A stretch of DNA of 64,000 bases from Sindora glabra (lineage: Eukaryota; Streptophyta; Magnoliopsida; Fabales; Fabaceae), in assembly GCA_020226215.1 (NCBI GenBank), contig CM035233.1, positions 15,395,701 to 15,459,700 on the forward strand. The letters run 5' to 3'. The notes under the pieces were generated by a model that did not search any database, had not been told where the DNA came from, and worked only from the letters and a program-made list of their open reading frames with translations. Positions 1-12,985 of this stretch are shown piece by piece; position 1 is the stretch's first letter; every line of letters starts with the position of its first letter. The position numbers were made by a program, and so were the translations under genes.

Positions 1-1240
1 TATCTATTATTTTAGTCTTTATATGTTTATATACTCATTAATTTATTAATAGAAATACTAACAAAGGAACTAAATTAATCAATTTATTATTTACGAGAGA
101 TGAAATTAATATAAAACACCTTTGAGTCACAAATTTAATACAAGGGCAATTAATAAGGGATCAAATTGGAGTTTAGTCTATAAAAATTATTTTAAAAATA
201 AATCATAAAAGTTTTTATCATGGATTAAAGTTATATGTATATTTATATTTATATTATATTTTGTTGTTATATAATTAATTTCATATGATTATATTTATAT
301 TTGTGAAGTCAGTTGGTGAACAAAGACCTTCTATAAAATATATTGCTTTGTAATACTAATGAAGCAAATTGGTGTAATGATGCTCTTTATCTTAGAGATT
401 CAAATTTGATTTAGTATAAATATAGGTTTGACAATTTACAATGATTTGAAGTGATCTTTATAGGCGAAAAGCATTAACATGTTTTAGCATATGTCTACAA
501 TAAATTATAGTTTAGCTCCTAGTTGAACCTGCTAATTTAGTTTGGATTAATAAATTTTTTTTAACTATTATAGCCTATGGGTACCTTTCTTGCTATAGTT
601 ATACTCATTGTTAGAGAGATCAATTAGCCACAATTATGTTTGTGACAAAAAAAAATTATTTATGCCAAGATATCTTTTCTATAGTGATAATTTTCTTGTG
701 ATGCTGACTTGTGTCATGAATTTATTCAGCCAATATTCTAACGGCTCCATAACATAATAATAGAAAATTTGATCTTGTGCCTTGATTTTAATCCTAATAT
801 TTTTTTCAATGATTCTATTGTTGAGTTATTTTCAAAAAACAATTTCTTCATGTAAGGTACTTAATTAGTAGATTGATGAATCAAAGATAAATTAGGAAAT
901 ATCTCTTATTTTAATTTTTGAAGGTCAATTTTTCTCCCAACTTTAAAAAACACATAAGATGCATGTGAATTTAATCAATTCTATCAAAATTAACTATGAA
1001 ACATCTCATTTTAAATGAATCATGCAAGTGCTTTGGGCAATGCAACTTAACTTAAAAAATGTAATTTTATGCAGAGTTCCATTTCTTAAGAGTTTGGATT
1101 TCTCATCATTCAATTGATTTATTTTTTCAAATTTTAAAGTGAATGAGTCAAATAGAAAAACATAAATTTTCAATACTAAAAATACTTAATGTGAGATGTG
1201 AAACTTTTCCTAAATTTATCCATTTCCAAATCGTTTCCAT
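1..1240. other. AT-rich intergenic sequence, no gene seen
   Basis: No convincing coding region or structured RNA is visible. Similarity to the upstream regions of the other PME copies begins only near 1250, so this stretch is not part of the duplicated PME unit as far as I can tell by eye. Confidence 0.6.
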
Positions 1241-1249
1241 CTTTAAGCT

Positions 1250-1568
1250 TTTTCAATGTTTTTGTCATAGTTGTCCCTATAATAGTTAGAAAATAGAAAT
1301 GTTGAACTCTTCATCTTCTTAAAATAATAATAATAAAAAATAGCCTCTCCTTTACTCCGGGATTTGGCCCCAACCAATGTTAACTTCTAAAAATAAAGAC
1401 AAGTCTCGAAGAACTTTTCAAATCTCCTTATTTTAAGCATTTCTTTTCTTTTCTTTTGTGTTATAAATTGCGTTGTTTTGGTCACTTAACGTACCAATTC
1501 CACCAAAGGAATACAGATCCCAAAAAAATAAAAATAAAAAAAAGAAAAAAGAAAAAAGAAAATAAAAT
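1250..1568 (+). promoter_or_regulatory. Promoter and 5' leader of PME-1
   Basis: This block aligns with the sequence upstream of PME-2 (about 56160-56451) and of the forward pseudogene (about 40270-40564). A TATA-like TATAAATTG lies at 1462-1470, 99-107 bases before the ATG, in a conserved context that continues into TTTTGGTCACT and CCAATTCCA. The leader ends in an A-rich AAAAAGAAAA tract directly before the start codon. The same TATA position reads TATAAATAG in PME-2 and GATAAATTG in the pseudogene. Transcription start and tissue specificity are not readable from sequence alone. Confidence 0.65.
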
Positions 1569-2533
1569 ATGGCCGGAAAATTGTCAATCTCGACGTCATA
1601 CATTAAGTTAGTGCTCACGATGGTTCTTTTCACCACCACTGCCATTTTTGCCGACGACACAAAGCCAGTTCCGGCCGAAAAATCCCAATTGTCTACATGG
1701 TTTCATAGCAACGTGAAGCCATTTGAAGAGCAGAAGAAAATGTTGGATCCGGCACTTGTGACCGCAGAAGAAAACGTTAAGATTGTGAAGGTTATGAAAG
1801 ATGGGAGTGGAGATTTTAAGACCATTAGTGATGCCATTAAGAGCATTCCAAATGAGAATACAAACCGTGTGATTATTTACATTGGAAGTGGAAATTATGT
1901 TGAGAAAGTCAAGATTGAAAGAACAAAGCCTTTTGTAACGTTTTATGGGGCACCGGATAGCATGCCAACCTTAACCTATGGTGGCACTGCTCAGCAATAT
2001 GGCACTGTTGATAGTGCTTCTTTAATCGTTGAATCAGATTACTTTGTTGCTGCTAATATCATTATATCGGTAAGTGTAATATTTTTCATTTTAAATTATA
2101 ATTGGGATTACATTATAAAATATAAAATCACATGATAATATTGATTAATGTGATGCAAGATCATAAAAATTTATAATTGCATACATTGATGCTAATGCCA
2201 ATCATGCTTTTTTATATAATTTTCATTTAAATTCGCAATTCTAAGCCATCAACAAATGATAATCATTTGGGTTATGCATTGATATGCATTTGAAATTTTT
2301 TTTCATTTTCTTAAGCTTTAATTTTAAGGTTATAACATTACTTTTTTTATATATAAAATCTCATAATTTGTTTATAAAATATTAGAGGTATATGAATTTT
2401 TACCTGCATGCAATAAATATAAAAGAAATTGCAATCCTTTTATAGGTGATTAATTATTAACTTTTGATTTGGTTCAGAATATTTGAGGTCAACTAAAATA
2501 TTATAATTGTCATGTATAATAAATCCCTTTATT

Positions 2534-2632
<99 letters not shown>

Positions 2633-3782
2633 AAACATAAAATTGCATTTTGTTTATAAATTATTTTAATAATAAGATTGATTATTTACTTCTAATTATA
2701 AATTTAATGACAAAAAATGTGTAGAATTCAGCACCAATGCCGGATGGGAAGAGGCCGGGAGCTCAAGCAGTGGCGTTGAGAATTTCTGGTGATAAAGCAG
2801 CATTTTACGGAGTCACAATAAACGGATTCCAAGATACTATATGTGATGATAAGGGTAGACATTTCTTCAAAGGTTGTACCATCAAAGGCACTGTTGATTT
2901 CATTTTCGGAAGTGGAAAGTCTATGTATTTGGTAAGCTATATTTAATTATTATTTTATTTAATTAGTTTAGAAAGTATTGTCTTCTTCAAAATATTTAAT
3001 TTAGCCTCGTACTTATTGATTTTATATAGTTGTCAATTATTATTTTAGTAAAAAAAAAAAGACATCATGGTAATAATTGGGTTGACAATGCTGTATATAT
3101 TAAAAAAATTAAAATTACATTTCAAATAAAAATTAAATATTATTATTAAATATAAAATCGTGAAATAAATTTATAAATCTTAATCTAATAATTATAAAAG
3201 ATTCAGATTTTGCTTTTAGTATCTATAGTATTTTCGTAATTGGATATTATTTGAATTTTATTTTATTTATGATGATGTCCAGGATACAAAATTGACTGTG
3301 TTAGGAGAAAGTGGAATTAGAGTGATAGCAGCACAAGCAAGAAACAGCGAAACAGAGGACACGGGATATACATTTGTGCACTGTGATGTAAGTGGAACCG
3401 GGACTGGAACCTTCTTGGGCAGAGCCTGGATGGCGAGACCCAAAGTGGTCTATGCTTATACCACAATGACTAATGTCATTGACCCTACTGGCTGGAGTGA
3501 GAACTTCAAGACTGAACGTACCAAGTAAGTCATATAGTTCATTTTAATTGCTCCCTCTAAACTTTTATTTGTAGTTTTAGAATTTTTTTTCCGTTTTTTA
3601 TCAGAAACAAAGAATGTCTTTATTATTTATTTCAAATTTTATGTCTGTTATCTTGATAAATATTTAACAATTTATATATCAATTAACTTTTAATAAATAA
3701 TACATTAATAAATTGTGACTCTTTTCTACTTAAAATTAATATTATTTATTATCTTTCTTAATAAAAAGAAATGAAAGGAATA

Positions 3783-3866
<84 letters not shown>

Positions 3867-4578
3867 GATTTAATTAATTAGTGCCTTGAGTACACTGATT
3901 CATAAGTATTAGATTTTATTGAAAATATAATTTTTTTTAAAATTTATGTTCTTTTATTTGATTATTTTTTAAAATTTACAAAAAGTTAAGAATAAATCAA
4001 ATAGAAGTACACATATTTTTTAGAATTATTATATTTTCAATACAATTGAATCCTCCAATTAACATGACCCTATTTTTTTTTATAATGTTCTATTAAAATT
4101 ACAAATAAGTTTTGTATAAAAGTAAAAAAAATTATAAAATTTTAAATGATAAGATTTCAAATTTTTGTGTATATGTTATATGCAATATCTGCATAAAATT
4201 GCAATTTTTTTGTAAAGATGAAATGTAAAATTTTATATACGAAATTAGTATTCTTTATTATTCTTATGTCAAATTTTTATAAAAAATTGTAAAATACATA
4301 TTTTATAATCTATTTTTTTAAAGTGAAGAGGCACCCTCATAATATAGCATTTTAATCTAACATGTAAATTAATTCAGTTAATATTAATATCACAACATCC
4401 TCTATACTGCAGCACTGTGTATTTCGGGGAATACAAGAACAGTGGAGAAGGAGCAACCGCAGAAGGACGTGCGAAGTTCACAAAGCAACTAAGTGATTCA
4501 GAGGCCAATCCCTTCATATCTCTTGGCTTTGTTGAGGCTTCCAAGTGGCTCCTTCCACCTCCGACTCCAAAAGTCTAG
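1569..4578 (+). CDS. Pectinesterase PME-1 (pectin methylesterase, PPME1-like), four exons
   Basis: Exons are 1569-2069, 2725-2931, 3283-3524 and 4413-4578, all with GT-AG introns, giving 371 residues. The enzyme removes methyl esters from cell-wall homogalacturonan, releasing methanol (family knowledge). Residues 1-28 form a signal peptide ending FA before DD. There is no PMEI pro-region, so this is the short PME type. Signature regions are present: GNYVE at 108-112; QAVALR from Q181; GFQDT with Q203 and the catalytic acid D204; DFIFG with the nucleophile D225; LGRAW with R283 and W285. The last exon ends in a typical WLLPPP tail. The start is supported by the matching ATG in PME-2 and the signal peptide. 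A likely AATAAA poly(A) signal is at 4839-4844. Introns 1 and 3 carry long TA arrays that PME-2 lacks. The sequence resembles pollen PPME1-type enzymes, but expression is inferred only. Confidence 0.95.
2536..2631. repeat. (AT)n microsatellite in PME-1 intron 1
   Basis: An uninterrupted AT dinucleotide array of roughly 47-48 units lies between exons 1 and 2. PME-2 has no array at the matching point, where it reads GATTTGATATGATTTC. Confidence 0.95.
3789..3863. repeat. (TA)n microsatellite in PME-1 intron 3
   Basis: About 37 TA units are followed by TTGGGATTTAATTAATTAGT. The reverse-strand pseudogene has a comparable array at the homologous place (34410-34474). The tandem copy at about 5300 retains only a few units, and PME-2 has none. 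Confidence 0.95.
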
Positions 4579-5145
4579 GTTTTCCGCTGGATTTTAGGAA
4601 GTGATTCAACGAAATATTATAAATGTTATATTGCCAAGGGATTCGTGAAATTCTTTGATTTTTTATAGGTTATTGGGAGTTATTGTGGTGGAATTTAACT
4701 CAAATTTTTAGCAATAATTGTGCATAATAATTTTTTATTATGTAAGTTGGACTTGTATGGTACACAAGAAGAGCAATTATAAATCTCTCTCGGTGCTTGA
4801 AGTCCTCTACATTGTAAGAAGGATCTCACACAATAGTAAATAAAAGAAATTATTTTTATATTATTCTATTTTCTTTATTATTTCTCTTGTATTTTATTAA
4901 AATATTATTGTTTTATTTTTCATAATACGTTATCTATACAAATCTTTATCTCTTTAAACATTTTATTTCGGTTTTTTGCACAAAACTCTATTGCTTTGAG
5001 CACTTGATGAAAAAATCTATAGTACATCAGTATACAACTAGATCATGAGTTAATATACCATTGTATAGAATGCACTGAGAGATTATCAAATTAATATATA
5101 ACACGCTATCCACGCAAATCTTTATCTCTTTAGATATTTGATTTC
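4579..5145 (+). other. PME-1 3' UTR and downstream flank (first tandem copy)
   Basis: The 3' UTR holds a block at about 4760-4830 (ACACAAGAAGAGCAATTATA, then GTGCTTGAAGTCCTCTAC) that recurs behind every PME copy in the window. AATAAA follows at 4839-4844. The block from about 3690 to 5140 is repeated at about 5150-6590. Confidence 0.7.
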
Positions 5146-5149
5146 ATTT

Positions 5150-6590
5150 TTTTAATAAATAACACATTAATAAATTATAACTCTTTTCTACTTAAAATTA
5201 ATATTATTTATTATCTTTCTTAATTAAAAGAAATAAAAGGAATGTATTTCTATATATTGTGTTTACAAATTAAAATTCAATGATATGTACTTTTATGATT
5301 TATATATATATTAGGAATATTTAATTAATTAGTTCCTTGAGTACACTGATTCACAAGTATTTGATTATATTGAAATGTAATTTTTTAAAAATTTATGTTT
5401 TTTATTTGATTATTTTTTAAAATTTATAAAAAGTTAAGAATAAATTAAATAGAAATACATATATTTCTTAAAATTAGTATATTATCAATACAATTGAATG
5501 CTCCAATTAACAAGAAACTATTTTTTATTATGTTCTATTAAAAATTATAAATAGGTTTTATATAAAAGTAACAAAAATATAGAATTTTAAATGATAAGAT
5601 TTCAAATTTTTGTGTATATGTTATATATAATATCTGCATGAAATTGCAATTTTTTGTAAAGATGAAATGTAAAATTTCGTGTGCGAAATTAGTATTCTTT
5701 ACTATTCTTATGTCAAATTTTTATAAAAAATTTGTGGAAGTTTTCAAGTACATATTTTATAATCTATTTTTTTTAGGCTGAAAAGAAAAATGATTGACAT
5801 AAGTGAAGAAGCACCCTCATCATATAGTATTTTAATCTAACATGTAAATTAATTCTATTAATATTAATATCACAACATTCTCTATACTGCAGCACTGTAT
5901 CTTTCGGGGAATACAAGAACAGTGGAGAAGGAGCAACCGCAGAAGGACGTGCGAAGTTCACAAAGCAACTAAGTGATTCAAGGCCAAACCTTTCATATCT
6001 CTTGGCTTTGTTGAGGCTTCCAAGTGGCTCCTTCCATCTCCAACTCCAAAAGTCTATGTTTCCCAGTGGATTTTTGGAAGTGATTCAACGAAATATTACA
6101 AATATTATATTTCAATGGGATTCGCGAAATTCTTTGATTTTTTACATGTTATTGGGAGTTATTGTGGTGGAGTTTAATTCAAATTTTAAGCAATAATTGT
6201 GCATAATAATTTTTTTTTATTATGTAAGTTAGATTTGTATGGTACACAAGAAGAGCAATTATAAATCTCTCTTGGTGCTTGAAGTCCTCTACGTTGTAAG
6301 AAGGATCTTATACAATAGTAAATAAAAGAAATTCTTTTTATATTATTCTATTTTCTTTATTATTTCTCTTGCATTTTATTAAAGTATTATTATTTTATTT
6401 TCATAATACGCTGTTTACACAAATCTTTATCTCTTTAAACATTTTATTTGATTTTTTTGCACAAAACTCTATTGCTTTAAGCACTTGACGAAAAAATCTA
6501 TAGCACATTAGTATACAACTACATCATGAGCTAATATACCATTGTATAGAATGCATTGAGAGATTATCAATTTAATACATAATCAAATTT
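5150..6590 (+). repeat. Tandem duplicate of PME-1 intron 3 end, exon 4 and 3' flank
   Basis: Sequence from about 5150 to 6590 repeats about 3690-5140 in direct orientation: late intron 3, exon 4, 3' UTR and flank. The join near 5095-5150 falls in a small repeated motif (CAAATCTTTATCTCTTTA), which suggests unequal exchange at short homology. The second copy continues through 6977, where the LTR retrotransposon starts, so the original downstream flank is attached to this copy. Confidence 0.85.
5893..6057 (+). pseudogene. Orphan duplicate of PME exon 4
   Basis: The piece opens after an intact acceptor (CTGCAG at 5887-5892) and matches PME-1 exon 4. A one-base deletion in the codon after AGTGATTCA (GAG becomes AG) shifts the frame before the conserved ISLG segment. 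The normal TAG stop has become TATGTT. It has no exons 1-3 of its own. It could act only as an alternative 3' exon for PME-1, by skipping the first exon 4, and would then give a frameshifted tail. I treat it as a dead duplicate. Confidence 0.9.
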
Positions 6591-6977
6591 AATAATATAT
6601 CATAGACTCTCCTGCACTTGGCTTCTATGCAAAACTCCTACCACTTCAAGGCACTAGATTTTCATAAACCTTTACCATTGGAGCATTTGGGGTTCAATGA
6701 CATGGTTCTGTACTTAACTTTCGGACTGGGGAATGTTTCTACCATCAACATTTCATTTTTTATGTCAGAAAATATTTTTTAAAAAATTATTTATTTGCTT
6801 AAAATAAAGAAGTAACATATCATTTATATACAATAATTTAAAAAAAAAATATGATAGCTAAGATATAGTAGTGAGAGAAAAATAACTTTTTTTTTTGAGA
6901 AATAGAAGATATTTTTCATCACATGTTCCATATTTAAAATATAATAATTAGGATATTTTCTATAATCTTTATATTTT
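6591..6977 (+). other. Distal PME-1 3' flank, interrupted by an LTR element
   Basis: This stretch has clear relatives at 32830-33290 (inverted), 60000-60274 and 62600-63000. No coding sequence is seen. Its right edge is the insertion point of the LTR retrotransposon. The flank resumes at 17407. Confidence 0.7.
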
Positions 6978-9545
6978 TGTTACAACTACCTTCCATTGTA
7001 ACCGAGCCATTATCCAGGCCTACCAACTTGCTCAACTAATAAACTAAATGCACAAACTCAAACTTAATAGAAAAACTCATATTTCCATAACCCAACATGA
7101 TATACAAATCCTAAAATTGAAATGCAGAATTTCTTCTGCTTACAACTGCTCATGGGGATTACATTTCCCCAAAAAGTACAACATGAAATTCCATGATCAC
7201 CCAATAGAAATTGCAGTATGGACAATGACTTAAGTTATACAAACATATGACATTTAAACACGACTCATGAGTAAAGTCATTCCCCAATTGTCAAACTCTT
7301 CCACTGGATGCCTTAGGCTTCCTCGAAATCGATTAAACTTAGTGATTTAAATATGAGCGGGAATTATTAGAAATAAAATAAAGGAATGAGTTTTACAACT
7401 CATTGAATGTCTATTTACCTAAGTTTAACATTTAAAACATTTCAAGATCAATTTAAGATAACTCAAAATGTTAATAAGTAGTAATTATAGCGAACCCCCT
7501 CCTTGGGCTCTCTTCTACTAACAGTTGGTTACAAATCTAATCTTCCATACAAATTCACAATAAACTTTTCTAATTAATAGACAGGAGTACAACTACCATA
7601 ATTTAGCAAATCAAGATTTTTTTTTTTCATATATCATAAGACAATAAATAGAAATCCATAGATTGCTTATAGCTACTCAGTCAATAACACCATGACATAT
7701 ATATATCATCAACATTCAAGGAAACAAACTGTATAAACACAAATAGCTAAGAAAACAATTTAAATACACAAATAGTTAAGAAAACAATTTAAATTTCTTT
7801 ATTACTCTCAGTCAACCTTATCCATTAACAAATATAATTTTATTCCCCCTGAATTAGATATTATCTTCATTTCATTATCTCATCCTTTCATCCATTCATC
7901 ATTTTCCCCCAATTTCATACCAAACATGCCCAATGACATTTATTGCATCACGATCAACACTTTTCAATGCAATTATAGAATTAACATGAATTAGAAAAGT
8001 TCACACTACTCATACATAATCACAAATCATTCCTTCATTAAAAAGTATAAATTTTATATCAAACATAATTAGAAAACAAAATAAACCACTAGTACTAATT
8101 AACATATCTTTATTGCATGGTCGCAAAGATATTTAAACTGTAGTTTTCTGAATACCATTTAAGCTAATGTTCTAGATATATTATCTATTATAACAATAAA
8201 TGAATTACAGTTGACAATCAAAGTTATAATCTCTTAATTAGAAATGTTCAAGAAATTTCATAATTTTACATATAGGATTGTATAAATATGTCAATCACTA
8301 AGCTCAAAATAACTACATAGACAATTGTACAATATAGAAATTTAAGAAATTAAAAATTGAAGCAGGAATACACTCACCTAAGGGAGAACACTTCCTCTCA
8401 TAAAGACTTTCAGAGCGTCAAAACTTAACTTTCTTTCCTTCTACTTGTCAAATTTTTGAATAATTCATTAATATCATACATTATCAATTATAGGAAGCTC
8501 CTATTCTAAGTTCTGTTCACATTATCTTATCGGTCTAGAGCATTTTATTCTTATTTTTCTACCAAAATCATATGAATTCCTAATTAGGGATTTTTTTTGT
8601 TTAGGATGGTTTGCCTTTACTTTAGGTGAGTGTCCGGAGTTCTGCTGGTGAAGAGAAGGGCACCGGACGCCGGAAAGTGGGGCGGACACTAGCCTCCTGC
8701 TGGTGTGCAAGAACAACGGCAATTTGTGGCAATTCCCTGGTAGAAGTTGGCCACCCGCTGGTCGGAGATGATACATGTTGGAGGAAGAGCTGGATGGCAG
8801 CACTGGGTGGCTGGAAAGTGCAAACCAGCAGCGGAGAGACAAGGAACTAGAGAGGGAAAAAATGAACTAGAGAGGAAAATACTGTGAGAAACTGAAAGAA
8901 AAGGGGTGGGGCTTCTTTACAAAAAATCAGAACCCTGTGTTTTAATCTGGTGCTTCTTGTACACCATATGCTTATTTTTATGATTGAATCTCATCCATTC
9001 CTTCCTCCATTAAACTCCTCAATAATAATAAAATCTTAATATTTCTTTCTTCCTACTTTTCTGCTTACCCAAACCATATTTCAATTTTCACCAAATCTCG
9101 TTTTCCTACATTCTTATGATGATTAAATAAATTTTAGGGATTCAAAAATAATTTTCTTAGGTTCTAGAATTTTTAAGTAAATTACTTGTTGGAGTGTACA
9201 AAGCTATTTTCACAAATTAAGACTTCAGTAATCATCCAGTAGCTATTATTTCATAAATAACGTACTTCCTAAGTTACACATAAAATTTTCAAAATAATAC
9301 TTAAACCATATAAATAAAATGCTATTATTATATAAAAGAAATATTAAACTATCAAGATTCACTTTAAAATACTAAGAATATAATTATACTGTTGGCCAAT
9401 TTAATTACTCAAAAATAGATAATTTGGATTTTTTAAAAAATTTTAAATAGTATAGTTCTCATGAATAATTATTATTGAAATCCAAAATCACCAGAAATTA
9501 TAATTCAAGTAAAAAAAATAATTTATTTTTGGTTGGAATATAACA
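6978..9545 (-). repeat. Left (3') LTR
   Basis: This 2568 bp copy keeps a comparatively GC-rich stretch (about 8626-8930) that the other LTR lacks. The loss in the other copy joins GGCACCGGATG directly to TTCATTAGATTCC near 16879. Otherwise the two LTRs align along their length with many substitutions, which implies an old insertion. Confidence 0.9.
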
Positions 9546-10174
9546 AGTTTTCCCTCCTTAAAAGAATTTGTCTTCAAATTTTAGAGCAAAGGGGTGTTTT
9601 TACAATAGAAAGATTGAAAGATATTGCTTGATACAAAATTATAATATAATACATAATATATAATTATATATGGAAATAATCTCTACGAATCATCTATCCT
9701 TTTTCTATTGCTAATCACTTGCTAAAATATCTCAAGGATCCCTTTTTGTTCTAATAATTTTATTTATGTAAAATTTGTCCTATAGATTTTAATTATTTAA
9801 ACTCCAAGTTATTATAATTACTTTCCTATTTCACCTTTAGAATTAATTTAATTCCATTACTATGTACTCCTTATGTTTCTTAAACCAACCTTTATCTACT
9901 ATTCTGCTTTAACTAGGTATAAGTTCTTATTTTATCTTATAGGTTTATTACTTGGTTTTAGGAACTACGGGCAATTCATGGTAAAGAAATGAATTAAAAC
10001 TATATATCAGTTACAAAGTTATAAAAGATATGTCGTACATATACGTATAGCCTATATAACTAACAGTATTATACAGTATACTTCACCTTTCTTTTTTTGA
10101 TATAAACAAATATTTTTAAAAAGTTTACTTTGTTACTATGTATGAATAAGAAATGCCACTTGGACACGAATATA

Positions 10175-10260
10175 CTAATAAGAATAGAGCGAAGCCTAGT
10201 TAGCTGTCATGCATACCAAATATGTATAAGTTCGAACCCTACACTCATGGTATTTCTTGG
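10175..10260 (+). repeat. Possible tRNA-derived SINE head
   Basis: GTTCGAACCC at 10230-10239 matches an RNA polymerase III B box. An A-box-like CCTAGTTAGCTG lies about 30 bases upstream. No cloverleaf forms convincingly, so this is a SINE fragment or chance rather than a tRNA gene. Confidence 0.3.
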
Positions 10261-10481
10261 AGTTTTACTAAATTAAATAAGAGTCACATCATGAGACTAG
10301 TGATTTGTACATTGTGATTAGATAACAAAAAGATATTTTTTCTTCTAAAGAATAGGGTGTGCTCATAGATATTAGATCTATTATGCAATCTATTGGATGA
10401 ATCATGCAACAAACTATGTATATCTTCTAAGACAAGTACATATGTATATGCACATACTTCATAATGGAATTCCTATCAAAG

Positions 10482-10620
10482 ATGAAATTTACTACCTATT
10501 TGAAGGTAATCACTTATTGAGTTGCATATGAGTATTACTATATGAAATTTACTACCTATTTAAAGCTAATCATTTATTGAGTTGCATATGAGTATTACTA
10601 TATGTGTGTGTGTGTGTGTA
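10482..10620. repeat. 60 bp tandem duplication followed by (TG)n
   Basis: Bases 10482-10541 are repeated at 10542-10601 with only a few differences (for example TTGAAGGTAATCAC versus TTAAAGCTAATCAT). A short TG array follows. It lies in the interior of the LTR retrotransposon. Confidence 0.9.
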
Positions 10621-12584
10621 TAGCTCATCCCTACTCACCAATTTACCTATTCAACTTCTAAATTTGATTGTTTCACATAACAAGTAGCCAAACATACTTC
10701 AGGACTTCAAATAATCATAATTCAACCTATTATGTGATCTTAGAGCCATTAGTTATTAGAATTCAATAAACCTAACTTAAACTAAAAAAGACATATATAT
10801 CATCAAACATGTTGCTAACCTAAGAGAAAAATTGTTACTAGACTTCATTTATCTTTTATGTATTTTACTTCAACCTAGTATGTTAATATAATAGTTAGTT
10901 AGTCAAAATTAGAGTGGTATTTAAGTATCACATTCAAATATTAAACTTTAGAGGTCATGGTCAAAAGCATATTCAATTACCACATACACATATCTTTAAC
11001 ATTTAACATTCCATAACATTTCTCATTTCATAAAGATAAATAATTCATTCTGATAATAAGTATCAACTTAAAAATGTTTCTATCATATAACTCACACTAA
11101 CAATCAGAATGTTAAGAATTAACATCTTAGGTAAATTATTTACTTATTATATATATGTATACATGTGTCCAACATTTGTCTTCACCCTTCCAATTTGGAA
11201 TAGCAAATAACACAACCAATAAGAAAATTATAACTTAATTCATTGCTTTTTCAATAATTGCTTAACACTAATCTAATAATTGCTACTTAATTTTTGGTTA
11301 ATTATAAGTAAACATTCATGTATACTGATTCATAATTGTTAAAGAAATAAACAATGATAGAAAATATAAAGTTTAAAGGTTTGGGATCTTTTCCCTCGAT
11401 GGTTACATCACACCTAACCATTTAATGTATAATTGATTATTTCATCTATACTAGTATCTATTATCCATTTTGTTGTATTCAAAATTTCATAATTTCATAA
11501 TTTCATTTTATGTCACACCATATGGGATTTGCATGTAAGCACATATATTCATAATCAAAAGCCTCCTAATGTGACTATGTACTTATATATATAGCAATTT
11601 ACCATTGCTAAGTGAGTATTTGATTGTAATATTTGAATATAAGGTTCTAGAAGTAATTTTTGGAGTTTATATTTGAATATTATGTTCAAATTTGCTCATC
11701 TCAAGGCTAGAATTTCTTAGAGACAAAATAATAATGATACCCAAATATGGCTAACTAGGCATAAATCCTAAATTCGTATTTGAATATGAATAGGGAATTC
11801 CCAAAATCTTATTTGAATTTTGTAGAATTTAAAACCAACCTTAACTACATTTTCTTATACCATTCCCATTTTATTAAAATCACATATTCAACTACTATCA
11901 ACATTATTAAAAGTAAGACATCACATAATTTAACTAGATAACAAGATTATAACCTAAAACCATTAAAATTTCTTAACAAAAATCATAAATGTATAAGTTT
12001 ATCACCAACACTAATTACATACATATTAGAGCTTGATTCAATAGCTCATCATACCCATGATAAGCTTTAACACAACAATAATCATGTCTTTTTTTTTCAC
12101 TATTCATCATACAAAATTTCACATTCCTAAAGTTAAAGGGTTTAAGTTATTATTTACTTATTATAAGGAAAATTAGGATAGAATTTAAAGAGAAAAAAAA
12201 TACTATTTAACTACAATGGCTGAATATAAGGCATTATTATGCCCATAATTGACTATAATAGCCAAGTATTTTTAAGTAGAGAGCATTCCTCTACAAGGTA
12301 ATTGATTGTAGTACTTAGTTATGGACTATTTCTCTAGCTATAATTGAGAACTATACTTGATGGCCATCAAACATAATCAAAATTAGAAATTGTTAGTTTG
12401 ATAAAAATTTTGCAGTATAAGATAACAAACTAGTCTAAACCCTTAACGATCCACTTAAGACATCCTTTCACATTCAATTATTAGCTGTGATTACAAAATT
12501 AAAAAGAAATAAGTAAATGGATATAGAATTAAACCATTACACAAATAGAATGCAAACAAGATGTAGGAATGTAAACAAAAGTAA

Positions 12585-12985
12585 ATTAGGAGGTTTTTTA
12601 TTCGAAATTAAAAAGAGTGCACTATTACAAATAAAGTGCAAAAGTAGCACAGAAAATCAATATAAAAACATAATTGATCCAAGGAATCAAGAACCCTTTG
12701 GTGGATTAAGCATAGATCATAACATATTTGATAATTACAATTAATTTTTTAACCTAGAATCATCTAAAACCCCTGCATTGATTCATGAATTAGAGATTTT
12801 TTATTTGAAATTAAAAAGAATGCACTATTAGAATTAGAAACAAAGTGCAGAAGTAACACCAAAAAATAATATAAAAATATAATTGATTGGAGGAATCAAG
12901 AACCTTTTGGTGGAGTAAGCACAAATCACAACATTTTTGACAATTATAATTGATTTTTAATTTAAAATCATCTAAAACCTCGGTA
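12585..12985. repeat. About 200 bp tandem duplication inside the LTR element
   Basis: Two units, roughly 12585-12785 and 12786-12985, share landmarks in order: AAATTAAAAAGA, GCACTATTA, AAAGTGCA, GGAATCAAGAACC and ATCATCTAAAACC. Related sequence recurs around 29500-29760, so the unit belongs to a wider repeat family. Confidence 0.85.

Noticed and set aside
355..415. SINE-like A box and B box pattern near GATTCAAATTTG
   Set aside because: The B box is too far from consensus and no tail or second copy was seen.
7048..7233. Plus-strand frame of 61 codons
   Set aside because: It lies within the LTR and its counterpart at 15220-15410 is not conserved as protein.
8522..8850. Overlapping open frames of 106 and 74 codons on opposite strands
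   Set aside because: They lie in the GC-rich part of an LTR, match no family I know, and the segment is absent from the partner LTR.
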